Shown piece after piece: positions 7,955-16,694 of a DNA stretch of 64,000 bases; position 1 is the first letter of the stretch; the number at the start of each line of letters is the position of its first letter. Below the pieces are notes generated by a model. That model saw only the letters and a program-made list of their open reading frames with translations, ran no database searches and was not told the origin of the DNA. The position numbers were made by a program, and so were the translations under genes. Source of the DNA: SMWD01 sp002729875 (lineage in GTDB: Bacteria > Pseudomonadota > Gammaproteobacteria > Steroidobacterales > GCA-2729495); contig DASCMH010000001.1 in NCBI GenBank assembly GCA_036010905.1, forward strand, positions 91,959 through 155,958. The letters run 5' to 3'.

Positions 7955-8425
7955 ATGATCCGGCAACGTCTAAGCATAAGTACCACAATGATTATCGGCC
8001 TGCTGAGCATCCCACTCATCACGGCCTGCCAACCACAGGAGGGAACAGGAATGCCAGAGAACGCCGACGGCGCTCAGATCACCGGGCTACAAATTACCGA
8101 CGTTATAGATGGCGACGGCTTGACGGCCGAAGCCGGACAGGAGGTTGTGGTCCATTACACGGGCTGGCTGTATGACCCGGAGCAGCCAGAAAACAAGGGC
8201 GAAAAGTTCGACAGTTCGGTTGATCGCGGTGATCCGTTTTCATTCCCACTGGGCGCAGGCCGGGTAATCCGCGGCTGGGACGAAGGCTTTGCCGGCATGC
8301 GGATCGGCGGCAAACGTGTTCTCGTCATTCCGCCTGACATGGGTTACGGAGCACGCGGTGCCGGTGGGGTTATTCCGCCGCATGCGACCCTGATGTTTGA
8401 AGTGGAGTTGCTCGATATCAAGTAA
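7955..8425 (+). CDS. FKBP-type peptidyl-prolyl isomerase, lipoprotein
   Basis: This is a periplasmic or outer-membrane-anchored proline isomerase that assists protein folding. The 156-residue precursor has a signal peptide ending in LITAC (lipid-modified Cys25) and a single FKBP domain. The domain shows VVHYTGWLYDPE, FDSSVDRGDPFSFPLGAGRVIRG split by the catalytic pocket, and the closing IPPHATLMFEVELLDI. The domain carries a short insertion (EQPENKGEK) in the flap region. AAGGAA lies about 10 nt before the ATG, with a TATAAT hexamer at 7934-7939. It is followed by trpB2 with its own start signals. Confidence 0.92.
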   Translation: MIRQRLSISTTMIIGLLSIPLITACQPQEGTGMPENADGAQITGLQITDVIDGDGLTAEAGQEVVVHYTGWLYDPEQPENKGEKFDSSVDRGDPFSFPLGAGRVIRGWDEGFAGMRIGGKRVLVIPPDMGYGARGAGGVIPPHATLMFEVELLDIK

Positions 8426-8618
8426 CCAAATGTGAGCGAGCGCATGGGGTGGTTGTGGAACTGCCTCCCATCCCGGTCTGACACTGTAAATTAGTATCAG
8501 GCCAGTGATGGCGTTTGATTGCTCAGCTTCTTTTCATCATAAAAACAGGTTCTGAAATTCAGGCATAATCACGCGTCGCGCGAAGACGGCAGACAAACAG
8601 AAAAATACGGAGTCAAGA

Positions 8619-9980
8619 ATGCCTACAACGGTTAAATATCTGCTCGATGAAGAGCAGATTCCCAGGTCCTGGTACAACATTCAGGCTGATCTGCCGGAAC
8701 CACTGCCACCTACATTGCATCCTGGGAACAAGGCACCCATCACGCCGGGTGATCTCGAACCCCTGTTTCCCATGTCACTGATCGAGCAGGAAGTCTCAAC
8801 AGAACGTCACATAGACATTCCGGAACCGGTCCGCAATATTTATCGCCAATGGCGCCCGAGCCCCCTGTTTCGAGCCCAGGCCCTGGAGCAATCGCTCGAT
8901 ACCCCGGCTCGTATTTATTACAAGTACGAAGGCGTCAGCCCGGCCGGCAGTCACAAGACTAATACCTCAATCGCACAGGCTTTTTATAACAAGGAAGCGG
9001 GCATCAGTCGCATAGCCACTGAAACCGGTGCAGGTCAATGGGGATCGGCGCTGGCCTATGCCGGAGCACTGTTTGATATAGATGTAAAGGTCTATATGGT
9101 ACGCGTCAGCTACGATCAGAAACCATACCGCCGTGCACTGATGGAGGTTTATGGCGCCGAATGCATTCCGAGTCCGAGCGATCAGACCGAAGCCGGGCGG
9201 GCAATCCTCAGCAAAGATTCAAATAGCTCTGGCAGCCTCGGTATCGCCATCAGTGAAGCTGTTGAAGATGCTGTCGGGCGTAATGACACAAAATATGCGC
9301 TCGGCAGCGTTCTGAATCACGTACTGCTGCACCAGACAGTGATCGGCCAGGAAGCCGAGTTACAAATGGCCATGGCCGACGACTACCCGGACATTGTCAT
9401 CGGTTGCACGGGCGGCGGCAGTAATTTTGCCGGACTGGCCTTTCCGTTCATCGGCAATCAACTGCGCGGCGGACGTGACGTCAAGGTCATCGCCGTTGAA
9501 CCGAAAGCCTGTCCAACATTGACGCGCGGCAAGTATGCCTATGATTTTGGTGATACAGCCCACCTGACACCACTGGTTAAAATGCACACCCTTGGCTCAA
9601 CATTTATGCCGCTTGCCTTCCATGCAGGCGGCCTGCGGTATCACGGCATGGCACCGTTGATCAGCCATGTACAGGAACTCGGCTTACTCGAACCGGTTGC
9701 CTATGATCAGATTGAGTGTTTCGAGGCGGCCGTGCAATTTGCCCGCAGCGAAGGCATCGTACCGGCACCCGAATCGAGCCATGCCGTCAAGGCCGGCATC
9801 GATCAGGCACTGAAGTGTAAGCAAGAAGGCGTTGAACGTTCGATTCTGATCTGCCTGTCCGGACACGGTCATTTTGACATGCAGGCTTACACCGACTTCT
9901 TCGCCGGCAAGCTTGTAGACGGGCAATACGATAACAGCGAGCTGGCGATGGCCTTGTCCGGTTTACCCTCAATCCCCTGA
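8619..9980 (+). CDS. TrpB2-type tryptophan synthase beta-like enzyme
   Basis: This PLP enzyme of the TrpB2 branch forms tryptophan from indole and serine, usually without TrpA. The 453-residue length, the N-terminal YLLDEEQIPRSWYNI segment and PLFRAQALE are typical of that branch. PLP would bind Lys113 in AGSHKTNT, and the phosphate-binding loop is GCTGGGSNF. GGAG lies 7 nt before the ATG. The window also contains a classical trpB in the trp operon, so this copy is probably a salvage enzyme or has another function. It stands alone, convergent with a thioredoxin-like gene. Confidence 0.88.
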   Translation: MPTTVKYLLDEEQIPRSWYNIQADLPEPLPPTLHPGNKAPITPGDLEPLFPMSLIEQEVSTERHIDIPEPVRNIYRQWRPSPLFRAQALEQSLDTPARIYYKYEGVSPAGSHKTNTSIAQAFYNKEAGISRIATETGAGQWGSALAYAGALFDIDVKVYMVRVSYDQKPYRRALMEVYGAECIPSPSDQTEAGRAILSKDSNSSGSLGIAISEAVEDAVGRNDTKYALGSVLNHVLLHQTVIGQEAELQMAMADDYPDIVIGCTGGGSNFAGLAFPFIGNQLRGGRDVKVIAVEPKACPTLTRGKYAYDFGDTAHLTPLVKMHTLGSTFMPLAFHAGGLRYHGMAPLISHVQELGLLEPVAYDQIECFEAAVQFARSEGIVPAPESSHAVKAGIDQALKCKQEGVERSILICLSGHGHFDMQAYTDFFAGKLVDGQYDNSELAMALSGLPSIP

Positions 9981-10032
9981 CCCGAACAAAACAACCACTG
10001 GGTTTACATATGCACAGAACCGGTACCGATTG

Positions 10033-10614
10033 TCAGTTTGCCAAGAGCCGCTTACGGGCTTCGGCAACACTGCTTTGACCACTCGCAATTGCATCCATTT
10101 CGCCAGCCAGTTCACGCAGATCAGCAGCATCCAGTTCACCGGACAGCAAGGTAAGAATTTCACCACCAGGAACAATAAAGGCCGTAAACGGCAGGCCAAC
10201 AAACTCATCGCCAAATGATTCTGCAACCATTGCCGCTTCGTCTACGCCATACAGTATCGGATAGGTCACGCCGGTTTCAGTGATGAACCGTTGCGCATCT
10301 GCACGGTTATCCATCGCCACGCCAATAACCTGCAGACTGTCCTCATCATGCTCATCCTGCAGGCTCTGTAATAACGGCATTTCACGCCGGCAGGGTGCGC
10401 ACCAGGTCGCCCAGAAATTAATAATCAATGACCGGCCCGACCATTCCGTGACAGACCTGGGCTGGTCGTTGAGGTCGGGTAAGGTGAAATCAGGCAGCGT
10501 CTCGACCACTGACAACGGCGGCTCGACAGATGACGGGGATCGATATTGCTTGGCAATCAACAGGCCCGCAGACACGCTAGCGAGAATAGCCACCACAATC
10601 CAACTGGTACGCAT
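10033..10614 (-). CDS. TlpA-like thiol-disulfide oxidoreductase, membrane anchored
   Basis: The 193-residue protein has an N-terminal signal anchor (about residues 4-22) followed by a thioredoxin fold with WATWCAPCRREMP (Cys72/Cys75), then a cis-proline loop in FVGLPFTAFIV. Proteins of this type reduce disulfides in the periplasm, often for cytochrome c maturation or protein repair. The long VIGVAMDNRADAQRF insertion is typical of TlpA/ResA. TTG (10620) and GTG (10617) codons precede the chosen ATG in frame; a GGGG run 8 nt before the ATG supports it. No cytochrome maturation genes are nearby. Confidence 0.88.
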   Translation of the reverse strand: MRTSWIVVAILASVSAGLLIAKQYRSPSSVEPPLSVVETLPDFTLPDLNDQPRSVTEWSGRSLIINFWATWCAPCRREMPLLQSLQDEHDEDSLQVIGVAMDNRADAQRFITETGVTYPILYGVDEAAMVAESFGDEFVGLPFTAFIVPGGEILTLLSGELDAADLRELAGEMDAIASGQSSVAEARKRLLAN

Positions 10615-11069
10615 CACCAACCCCGCGACACGACAACAACCAGGAGGCCATCATTCTGTCTGCCGGATAACATTAGGAATTCCATCGACGCGCAGAATAC
10701 ACGCCCGTTCGTATCGGAGTCCAATATTTCCGGTCACCGGCAAACTGGGCAGCATATGCTGTCGGCAGCTGCCTGATGAGAGTTCTCTTTTCGGGTGTTA
10801 TTTACGACGTCCGGTGATTGCTCGTAAGCGGTCATTCAAATCCACATATTCACTCAGTTCAAAGTAGCGATTTCTAATCCATCTACTAGTCGATTTATTT
10901 GCGCACCAGCAACAAATAGTTGATAGATTCTTACGTTACTACCCGGTTTTTTGGATGAATGACTGCAATTATAAATCGGTACAGTTAGGTGCAATATGGG
11001 TGCATCAATATTTTCTAGAGATGAGCATCAATTTTGTTTGTAAATATATCTTGAAGTAACAATAAGTTA
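10615..11069. other. Intergenic region with a possible coding remnant
   Basis: This 455-nt stretch, between the thioredoxin-like gene and tRNA-Arg, has no convincing gene. On the minus strand an open stretch ending at 10798 reads protein-like at its end (RWIRNRYFELSEYVDLNDR then LRAITGRRK and a stop). It begins after an in-frame stop and has no start codon. It may be the tail of a decayed gene. The rightmost 150 nt are AT-rich and are the 3' flank of the tRNA gene. Confidence 0.4.
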
Positions 11070-11146
11070 TGGCGCGCCCGAAGGGATTCGAACCCCTGGC
11101 CTTTCGCTCCGGAGGCGAACGCTCTATCCAGCTGAGCTACGGGCGC
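11070..11146 (-). tRNA. tRNA-Arg (anticodon CCG)
   Basis: The minus strand folds into a complete cloverleaf. The acceptor stem GCGCCCG pairs with CGGGCGC, with discriminator G and an encoded CCA at 11070-11072. The D arm contains AGCTCAGCTGGATAGAGC, the anticodon stem TTCGC/GCGAA encloses loop CTCCGGA with anticodon CCG, and the T arm contains GGTTCGAATCC. It should read the CGG arginine codon. No integrase or attachment-site duplication is seen at its 3' end. Confidence 0.97.
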
Positions 11147-11247
11147 TTTCTGATTTGCGGGCGCATTCTAATCCTCTCCGCACCAAGCGTCCAACCGGCC
11201 AGAAATAGCAGGTTGCGTGTTTCACCTTGCGGGGTCATGCTTTAGCG

Positions 11248-11961
11248 ATGATTCTAACGCTTGGCTCACATGACCTGTTTCTGGATATTTTTGATGCGGC
11301 GCCCGTACTCGATTTGCATCCGGGTGAGGTACTCATACATGCCGGCACCAAGGCCGATCAGGTTTTCAATATTCTCAACGGTATGGTCATGGCACATCGC
11401 ACCGGCAGCGACGGCCGGCGACAAATTCTCAGTTTCCTCGTCCGCAATAATTTCGTTGGGCTTACATCGACAGATGATTATTTCTTCACGGTTGAAGCCG
11501 TAGTAGAAACCCGGGTTGCAATCTGCTCGCGGTCCGCACTGATGGAAAGACTGAACAATGATCCTGCAGCCGAACGAACCTATTTGAATATGCTGCACCG
11601 GGTACTTGAGGACGCCTATGATCTCGTCTATAGCCTCGGCCAACGTACCGCAATTGAACGACTGGCCGTGTTCCTGCTGTACCTGCGCTATTGGCACCGG
11701 ATCTGCGAAAATATTGTCGACGATCAGGACGCGCATCTTAACCGGGTTACACTACCGATGAAACGCGAGGACATTGCTGATTTTCTTGGCCTGAAAAAAG
11801 AAACCGTCAGTCGCGGTTTCCGGCAACTCGAAGAAAGAGCACTTATTCACCGTGACGAACACAGCCACGTATCAATCCTGAACCTGCCGGCACTGAGAGA
11901 ATTAGCCGGCATCCGGGATTTTGCTTCTCCACGGCATCTGTCTGCCAACCTGCAACCCTGA
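11248..11961 (+). CDS. Crp/Fnr-family transcriptional regulator
   Basis: The 237-residue protein has an N-terminal cyclic-nucleotide-binding-like beta barrel (LHPGEVLIHAGTKADQVFNI onward), a long dimerisation helix and a C-terminal winged helix-turn-helix. The recognition helix is in DIADFLGLKKETVSRGFRQL, close to the FNR/FixK type (E-x3-R). The N-terminal cysteine cluster that binds the iron-sulfur cluster in FNR is absent, so oxygen sensing by that mechanism is unlikely. A TTG at 11227 would extend it by seven residues; the ATG is preferred although its ribosome binding site is weak. Targets unknown. Confidence 0.87.
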   Translation: MILTLGSHDLFLDIFDAAPVLDLHPGEVLIHAGTKADQVFNILNGMVMAHRTGSDGRRQILSFLVRNNFVGLTSTDDYFFTVEAVVETRVAICSRSALMERLNNDPAAERTYLNMLHRVLEDAYDLVYSLGQRTAIERLAVFLLYLRYWHRICENIVDDQDAHLNRVTLPMKREDIADFLGLKKETVSRGFRQLEERALIHRDEHSHVSILNLPALRELAGIRDFASPRHLSANLQP

Positions 11962-12019
11962 ACTGTATACATTTCATTTTGTTCACCGCCACCGGGAAAC
12001 CGCTTACGGACAGCAGGGT

Positions 12020-13549
12020 TTATTCTTTTCTGAGTGATAACGCTTCGGCAACATGCTCCACGCGCATCGTGTCCGCTGCGTCCAGATCTGCAATCGTCCG
12101 GGCAACGCGCAGGCAGCGATCACAGGCGCGTGCCGACAGTCCGAACTGCTTTGCTGCCGCCTCCATTAACTTGCAACCTTTTGCATCGGGCCGGAACCAG
12201 TGATGATGGGTGGCCGAGACAATACGTCCGTTTTGTGTACCAGCCCGATCCAACTGCAATCCAATGGCTCGACACACACGCTCTCGTACCGTTTGCGTTG
12301 TTTCATTTTCAGCTACCTCACCTGCCGAACCTGCATGCGATCTGGCGGTACCGCCGATCAGGTGCTCTAGCGACAGACCCGAACGGTCGAGTTCAATGCA
12401 GATATCAAGCCGATCGAGAAACGGCCCTGACACCCGTTGCTGATAGCGTTGAATCTGCCCGGAGGTACACCGGCACAACTTTTTCGAATCACCGCTAAAA
12501 CCACACGGACAGGGATTCATGGCGGCAATGAGCTGGAACCGGGCCGGAAATATTGCCGTCTGCTCCGCTCGCGCAATACTGATGGTTCCGCACTCCAGCG
12601 GTTCACGCAGAGCCTCGAGCGCGGGCCGGGCAAATTCAGGCAACTCATCGAGAAATAACACCCCGTGATGTGCGAGTGAAATTTCGCCGGGGCGTAGTGG
12701 CCGACCTCCGCCAACCAGTGCCACCGGCGATGCCGTGTGATGCGGACTACGAAATGAACGTTGCCGGGTCAGCGCATCAGATCCGGACCTGGTCAGTGAA
12801 TGCAGTACCAGCAATTCGACCACTTCATCATCCGTCATTGGCGGCAACAGCCCCGGCAACCGCTGCGCAAGCATGGTTTTACCGGTGCCCGGAGGGCCGA
12901 TCATCAACAGGTGATGCCCGCCGGCTGCTGTGATTTCCAGTGCCCGGCGGGCGGCCGCCTGACCGTTCAGATCAGCAAGGTCATAAACCGACGCGGTATC
13001 AGTCGGCCAGTCCACCTGTGGACAGCCCGGCAACCCGGCGATACCGGACAGATGGTCGACAACCTCGACCAGGTGAGCGGCCAACAGGGTCTCGGCGCCA
13101 TGTAACAGCCCTGCCTCCATGCGGCAGGCAGCGGGTACGATGCAACAGCAGCCGGCATCTCGTGCTCGCATCAGTGCCGGCAACAAACCGGTAACTGACC
13201 TGATGGCCCCGGTTAAGGATAATTCACCATATAACTCAAGGCCTGCCAGTCGTTCGAGTGGAATCTGGCCGGAGGCCGCTAGAATACCGATCGCAATCGC
13301 CAGATCGAACCGACCGCTCCCTTTGGGTAAATCTGCAGGCGCCAGGTTGACCGTAATACGCCCGTCGGGAAACTTGTAACCGGACTGTCGAATCGCTGCC
13401 TTGACACGCTCGCGGCTTTCCTTGACGGCAGTCTCGACCAGGCCAACAATCCTTAATCGCGGCAAACCACCTGCAACCTGAACCTCACAGGTAACTAACG
13501 GTGCATCGATGCCAAGCTGGGCGCGCGTACAAACCGTCGCCAAAGACAT
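12020..13549 (-). CDS. comM: YifB/ComM family Mg-chelatase-like AAA+ ATPase
   Basis: ComM is a hexameric helicase that promotes branch migration during integration of transformed DNA. The 509-residue product has the N-terminal domain (MSLATVCTRAQLGIDAPLV), then the AAA+ core with Walker A GPPGTGKT at residues 218-225, Walker B LFLDELPEF, the ICMNPCPCG-type cysteine segment (MNPCPCGF) and the C-terminal Mg-chelatase domain with RACDRCLRVARTIADL. It follows ubiK on the same strand with a 20-nt gap, a common gammaproteobacterial order. With pilMNOPQ elsewhere in the window, natural competence is possible. Confidence 0.93.
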   Translation of the reverse strand: MSLATVCTRAQLGIDAPLVTCEVQVAGGLPRLRIVGLVETAVKESRERVKAAIRQSGYKFPDGRITVNLAPADLPKGSGRFDLAIAIGILAASGQIPLERLAGLELYGELSLTGAIRSVTGLLPALMRARDAGCCCIVPAACRMEAGLLHGAETLLAAHLVEVVDHLSGIAGLPGCPQVDWPTDTASVYDLADLNGQAAARRALEITAAGGHHLLMIGPPGTGKTMLAQRLPGLLPPMTDDEVVELLVLHSLTRSGSDALTRQRSFRSPHHTASPVALVGGGRPLRPGEISLAHHGVLFLDELPEFARPALEALREPLECGTISIARAEQTAIFPARFQLIAAMNPCPCGFSGDSKKLCRCTSGQIQRYQQRVSGPFLDRLDICIELDRSGLSLEHLIGGTARSHAGSAGEVAENETTQTVRERVCRAIGLQLDRAGTQNGRIVSATHHHWFRPDAKGCKLMEAAAKQFGLSARACDRCLRVARTIADLDAADTMRVEHVAEALSLRKE

Positions 13550-13569
13550 GGCCGGGCAGGCGCGGGCGA

Positions 13570-13866
13570 TCAGTCGCGTTCGGTTTTCGGCTGGTTCTTC
13601 TGGCCCTGGCTGGCGACCGCAGACTGCTGCTCGAGCGCAGTAACCTGTACTTCGAGACCGGCGAGTTTTTCCCGTGTGCGTTCCAGCACCTTGCGCTGCA
13701 CATCGAACTCTTCGCGAGTCACAAGTTCCATACGTTCAAACGCAGCGGACAGCAGGCTGTGAAAATTTTTCTCAAGATCTTCACGCATGACGCCCAGATC
13801 ACTGCCGACATCCGGTACTGCCCGGGCAAGCTTGCTGGCCAGTTCACTGACAAAATTAGTATCCAC
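13570..13866 (-). CDS. ubiK: Ubiquinone biosynthesis accessory factor UbiK (BMFP family)
   Basis: UbiK is a small coiled-coil protein that binds UbiJ and helps the Ubi metabolon. The 98-residue product has the amphipathic N-terminal helix (FVSELASKLARAVPDVG) and the family core VTREEFDVQRKVLERTREKL, followed by a leucine-zipper-like helix to about residue 83 and a polar tail. Translation starts at GTG with GGAG 5 nt upstream. The partner gene ubiJ is at 25111-25719. Confidence 0.9.
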   Translation of the reverse strand: MDTNFVSELASKLARAVPDVGSDLGVMREDLEKNFHSLLSAAFERMELVTREEFDVQRKVLERTREKLAGLEVQVTALEQQSAVASQGQKNQPKTERD

Positions 13867-14287
13867 GATTACTCCATGTGCGACGCTCGTTCAGGCGCCC
13901 TGGTTTGTGTGCCAAGAGTCGGCGCATCTGCTATACGCATTCACCCAATGATCACGCACCAAAACAGTGCGCGCTGCCGGCTTTAAATGCCCGTAACCAT
14001 ACGCAAACAATTGAATATTAAGCAGTTATTAAACTTAGCGCAAATCCTGCCCGGGCTTGTCTGCAGTGTGGCGAAATAGTGACAGCCACGATCAGCATTC
14101 TCAACATCCATAAACAGATAAAAAGTATATAAATTAATCCTTGCGGTCACCACCATCGTTTGTCTTGCAGACACAGCGCTGCACAAGACAGCAGATTATT
14201 TCAAGCCTCGGCACTGTGACCGGATTCTCCATTCCACAGGATCAAAAGTGGCATAATTCCAGCAGTTTTGCGAAAGGAGTGCCATTA
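13867..14287. other. Divergent intergenic region without a recognised gene
   Basis: This 421-nt gap separates the divergent ubiK and DUF4124 genes and must hold promoters for both. Overlapping short frames on each strand are Arg/Ser-rich and look non-coding. The central part around 13990-14130 is AT-rich. I saw no terminator, riboswitch or long repeat. Confidence 0.4.
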
Positions 14288-14749
14288 ATGAGAGCGTTAA
14301 TATTGCTCACCGGCATTGCATCCCTGTGCGTTATGTCAAACAGCGCCGCCCAGGTAGTTTATAAATGGATAGATGCTGACAACGTGACTCACTTTAGTGC
14401 ACAGCCCCCGAACGGGACTGATGTCGAGCGCACGACCATCAAGATCCGGCACACCAACCGACAGGCACTGGCAGATCGCAGCAAAGCTGCCGCCGCACAG
14501 AATGCAGCGGTCACCACCCGCAAACAACATGAGGCCGAACAGGCTGCCGAAAACAAAACCCGGGCCGAGAAAGATCGGTTAATTCGTGCCGATAATTGTG
14601 CCAAGGCCAGAACCCGTCTATTGACTTACAACTCGGCCAGGCGCCTGTACCGACCGCTTGAAAACGGCGAGCGTAAATACCTGAGCGACGAAGAACTCGA
14701 TAATGAACGTGCTAAAGCACAGAAACTTGTCACTGATTGGTGTGACTGA
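14288..14749 (+). CDS. DUF4124 domain protein, periplasmic
   Basis: The 153-residue precursor has a clear signal peptide (MRALILLTGIASLCVMSNSA) ending near AAQ, followed by the short DUF4124 domain with its typical VYKWIDADNVTHFSAQPP. The rest is a charged coiled coil rich in Ala, Lys, Glu and Arg (about residues 60-120). The start is fixed by AAGGAG 8 nt upstream. Such proteins are common in gammaproteobacteria; their role in the envelope is not established. It lies just upstream of algZ/algR. Confidence 0.85.
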   Translation: MRALILLTGIASLCVMSNSAAQVVYKWIDADNVTHFSAQPPNGTDVERTTIKIRHTNRQALADRSKAAAAQNAAVTTRKQHEAEQAAENKTRAEKDRLIRADNCAKARTRLLTYNSARRLYRPLENGERKYLSDEELDNERAKAQKLVTDWCD

Positions 14750-14772
14750 CGTGACATCATCCTGACGACCTG

Positions 14773-15906
14773 ATGCATATGGTTAAGGAGACCCGCAAAC
14801 CCGATAGCCGGACCGATGACAAACATGTCGGTAATAAATCCGGGGATAACTCTGGCGATGATGTCCGCCAACCCACTTACCTGCCGAATTTCTGCTCATC
14901 GCCAATCGTGTTCGGCGTGGTGCTGATTGCTGCGCTGACCGCCATAGCGCTCACGCTGGCACGCCAGAACGAATGGGGCATGTTCTTCACAGATCTGGCC
15001 AAAACCTCGCTGCTGATGGTCTGGACCAGTCTCGCTATCTCCACGTCATTGTGCCTGTTGCGTACCCGGCTGAACCGTCTCTCCAAAGCCAGGGCGAGCG
15101 CCCTGGCTTTCGCTGCAGTCATTAGCATCATCATCATGGTTTCAGAAATCATCTACTGGCTCGGTAGCATTTATTCAACCCCGCAAATGGCGGTGCCAAA
15201 CTCCTGGTTCCCTCAGAATCACTGGTACTTCCTGTCAAGCAATGTCGTCATCGGCACTATCATAGCCGGCTTGGTATTACGCTATTTTTATGTCTCACAT
15301 CAATGGCAGCGAAACGTCGAAAGTGAAGCCAGAACCCGCATTCATGCACTACAGGCCAGAATTCGACCACATTTTCTGTTCAACAGCATGAACACCATTG
15401 CAGAACTGACACGCACCAATCCAATGGCGGCCGAAGCCGCCGTCGTCAACCTGTCCGATCTGTTTCGTGCCTCTCTGGCCGACTCGAAGAAATTGGTGCC
15501 GCTGACACAGGAACTTGAAGTTACCCGCGTCTATCAGGAAATGGAGCAACAGCGCCTTGGTGACAGGCTGATCGTCAAGTGGCAACTTGACGATCTCCCG
15601 CAACAGGCGCACATCCCGAGCCTGACACTGCAACCCCTGCTTGAGAATGCCATTTATCACGGCGTAGAGCCGCTGCCCGATAAAGGGATCATCGAGATTG
15701 AGGGGCGCAGAAAAGGCAATATGATTTACCTGTCAGTGCGTAACCCGCTGCCAATAAATAAATTCAAGTCCGAGACTGGTAACCAGATCGCCCTGGAAAA
15801 TATCCGCGAACGACTGGAACTGGCGTTCGGCTCATCCGCAAGCTTGTCACGAGCCATAGATCAGACGCATTATCAGGTCAGCATTGCTTTCCCGGTAAAA
15901 GAATGA
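14773..15906 (+). CDS. algZ: LytS/AlgZ-type membrane sensor histidine kinase
   Basis: The 377-residue protein has a hydrophilic N-terminus, four predicted membrane helices (about 43-63, 75-95, 109-130 and 152-172) and a His_kinase domain of the PF06580 type. The phosphoacceptor is His200 in RIRPHFLFNSMN. The ATP-binding part contains QPLLENAIYHGV (N box). A conventional separate G2 box is weak, as in AlgZ/FimS. It overlaps the response regulator gene by 4 nt (ATGA), so the two are translated together. In Pseudomonas the pair controls alginate and type IV pilus genes, so here it may connect to the pil operon. That link is inference. Confidence 0.85.
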   Translation: MHMVKETRKPDSRTDDKHVGNKSGDNSGDDVRQPTYLPNFCSSPIVFGVVLIAALTAIALTLARQNEWGMFFTDLAKTSLLMVWTSLAISTSLCLLRTRLNRLSKARASALAFAAVISIIIMVSEIIYWLGSIYSTPQMAVPNSWFPQNHWYFLSSNVVIGTIIAGLVLRYFYVSHQWQRNVESEARTRIHALQARIRPHFLFNSMNTIAELTRTNPMAAEAAVVNLSDLFRASLADSKKLVPLTQELEVTRVYQEMEQQRLGDRLIVKWQLDDLPQQAHIPSLTLQPLLENAIYHGVEPLPDKGIIEIEGRRKGNMIYLSVRNPLPINKFKSETGNQIALENIRERLELAFGSSASLSRAIDQTHYQVSIAFPVKE

Positions 15907-16643
15907 CCACCACAGTCCTGATTACAGACGATGAAGCCCCGGCCCGGTCACGGTTGCGGCGGTTGCTGGACGAATTGACCGGCTATAAAGTCATTGGTGA
16001 AGCTGCCAACGGTAATGAGGCGCTGCAAATATGCCTGACCGAATCACCCGACATCATCCTGCTCGACATTCGCATGCCGGATACAGACGGTATCGAAACC
16101 GCGCGGCATCTCGCCACATTCCACGACAGCCCGGCCGTTATCTTTACCACCGCCTTCGACAGTTATGCGATCAAGGCCTTCGACACGCACGCCATTGGTT
16201 ACCTGCTAAAGCCGGTACGCCGTGAAAAGCTCGAACGGGCACTGGGTTTCGCTACACAACTCGCACGTCCGCAAATCGAGGCGCTTAACAACGGTCAACA
16301 ACCGGGCACCCGCAAAAATATCTGCGTGCGGCGCAGAACCAATTTACACCTGATCCCGATCAAAGATGTCATGTACTTCCAGGCCGACCAGAAATACATT
16401 ACGGTACGTCATGTAAACGGCGAAGACCTGATCGACGAACCGCTTAAAGATCTCGCCCAGGAATTCACCAATCACTTTATCCGTATCCACCGCAACGCAC
16501 TGGTGGCATTGGCGCGGGTCGAGCGCATGGAAAAAACTCCGGACGGTCAATACGAGGTCTGGCTTCGTGATTGCGCCAAATCACTACCGGTTAGTCGCCG
16601 GCATGTAACGGCAGTCAAAGCCTGTGTGAAAAAACGCGCCTGA
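15903..16643 (+). CDS. algR: LytTR response regulator, AlgR-like
   Basis: The 246-residue protein has a receiver domain with acidic pocket (TDDEAPAR), phosphoacceptor Asp55 in LLDIRMPD and the late Lys in LLKPVRR. A linker leads to a LytTR DNA-binding domain (about residues 145-243) that shows the family pattern KDVMYFQADQKYITVRH, FIRIHRNALVA and LPVSRRHV. It would bind direct repeats in target promoters after phosphorylation by the upstream kinase. The following hemX-hemY order matches the algZR-hem region of pseudomonads. Confidence 0.88.
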   Translation: MTTTVLITDDEAPARSRLRRLLDELTGYKVIGEAANGNEALQICLTESPDIILLDIRMPDTDGIETARHLATFHDSPAVIFTTAFDSYAIKAFDTHAIGYLLKPVRREKLERALGFATQLARPQIEALNNGQQPGTRKNICVRRRTNLHLIPIKDVMYFQADQKYITVRHVNGEDLIDEPLKDLAQEFTNHFIRIHRNALVALARVERMEKTPDGQYEVWLRDCAKSLPVSRRHVTAVKACVKKRA

Positions 16644-16694
16644 ATTCGGTGAATTCAGGTTGTCCGGCTGACCCGGTACTCCGATAATGCATAT

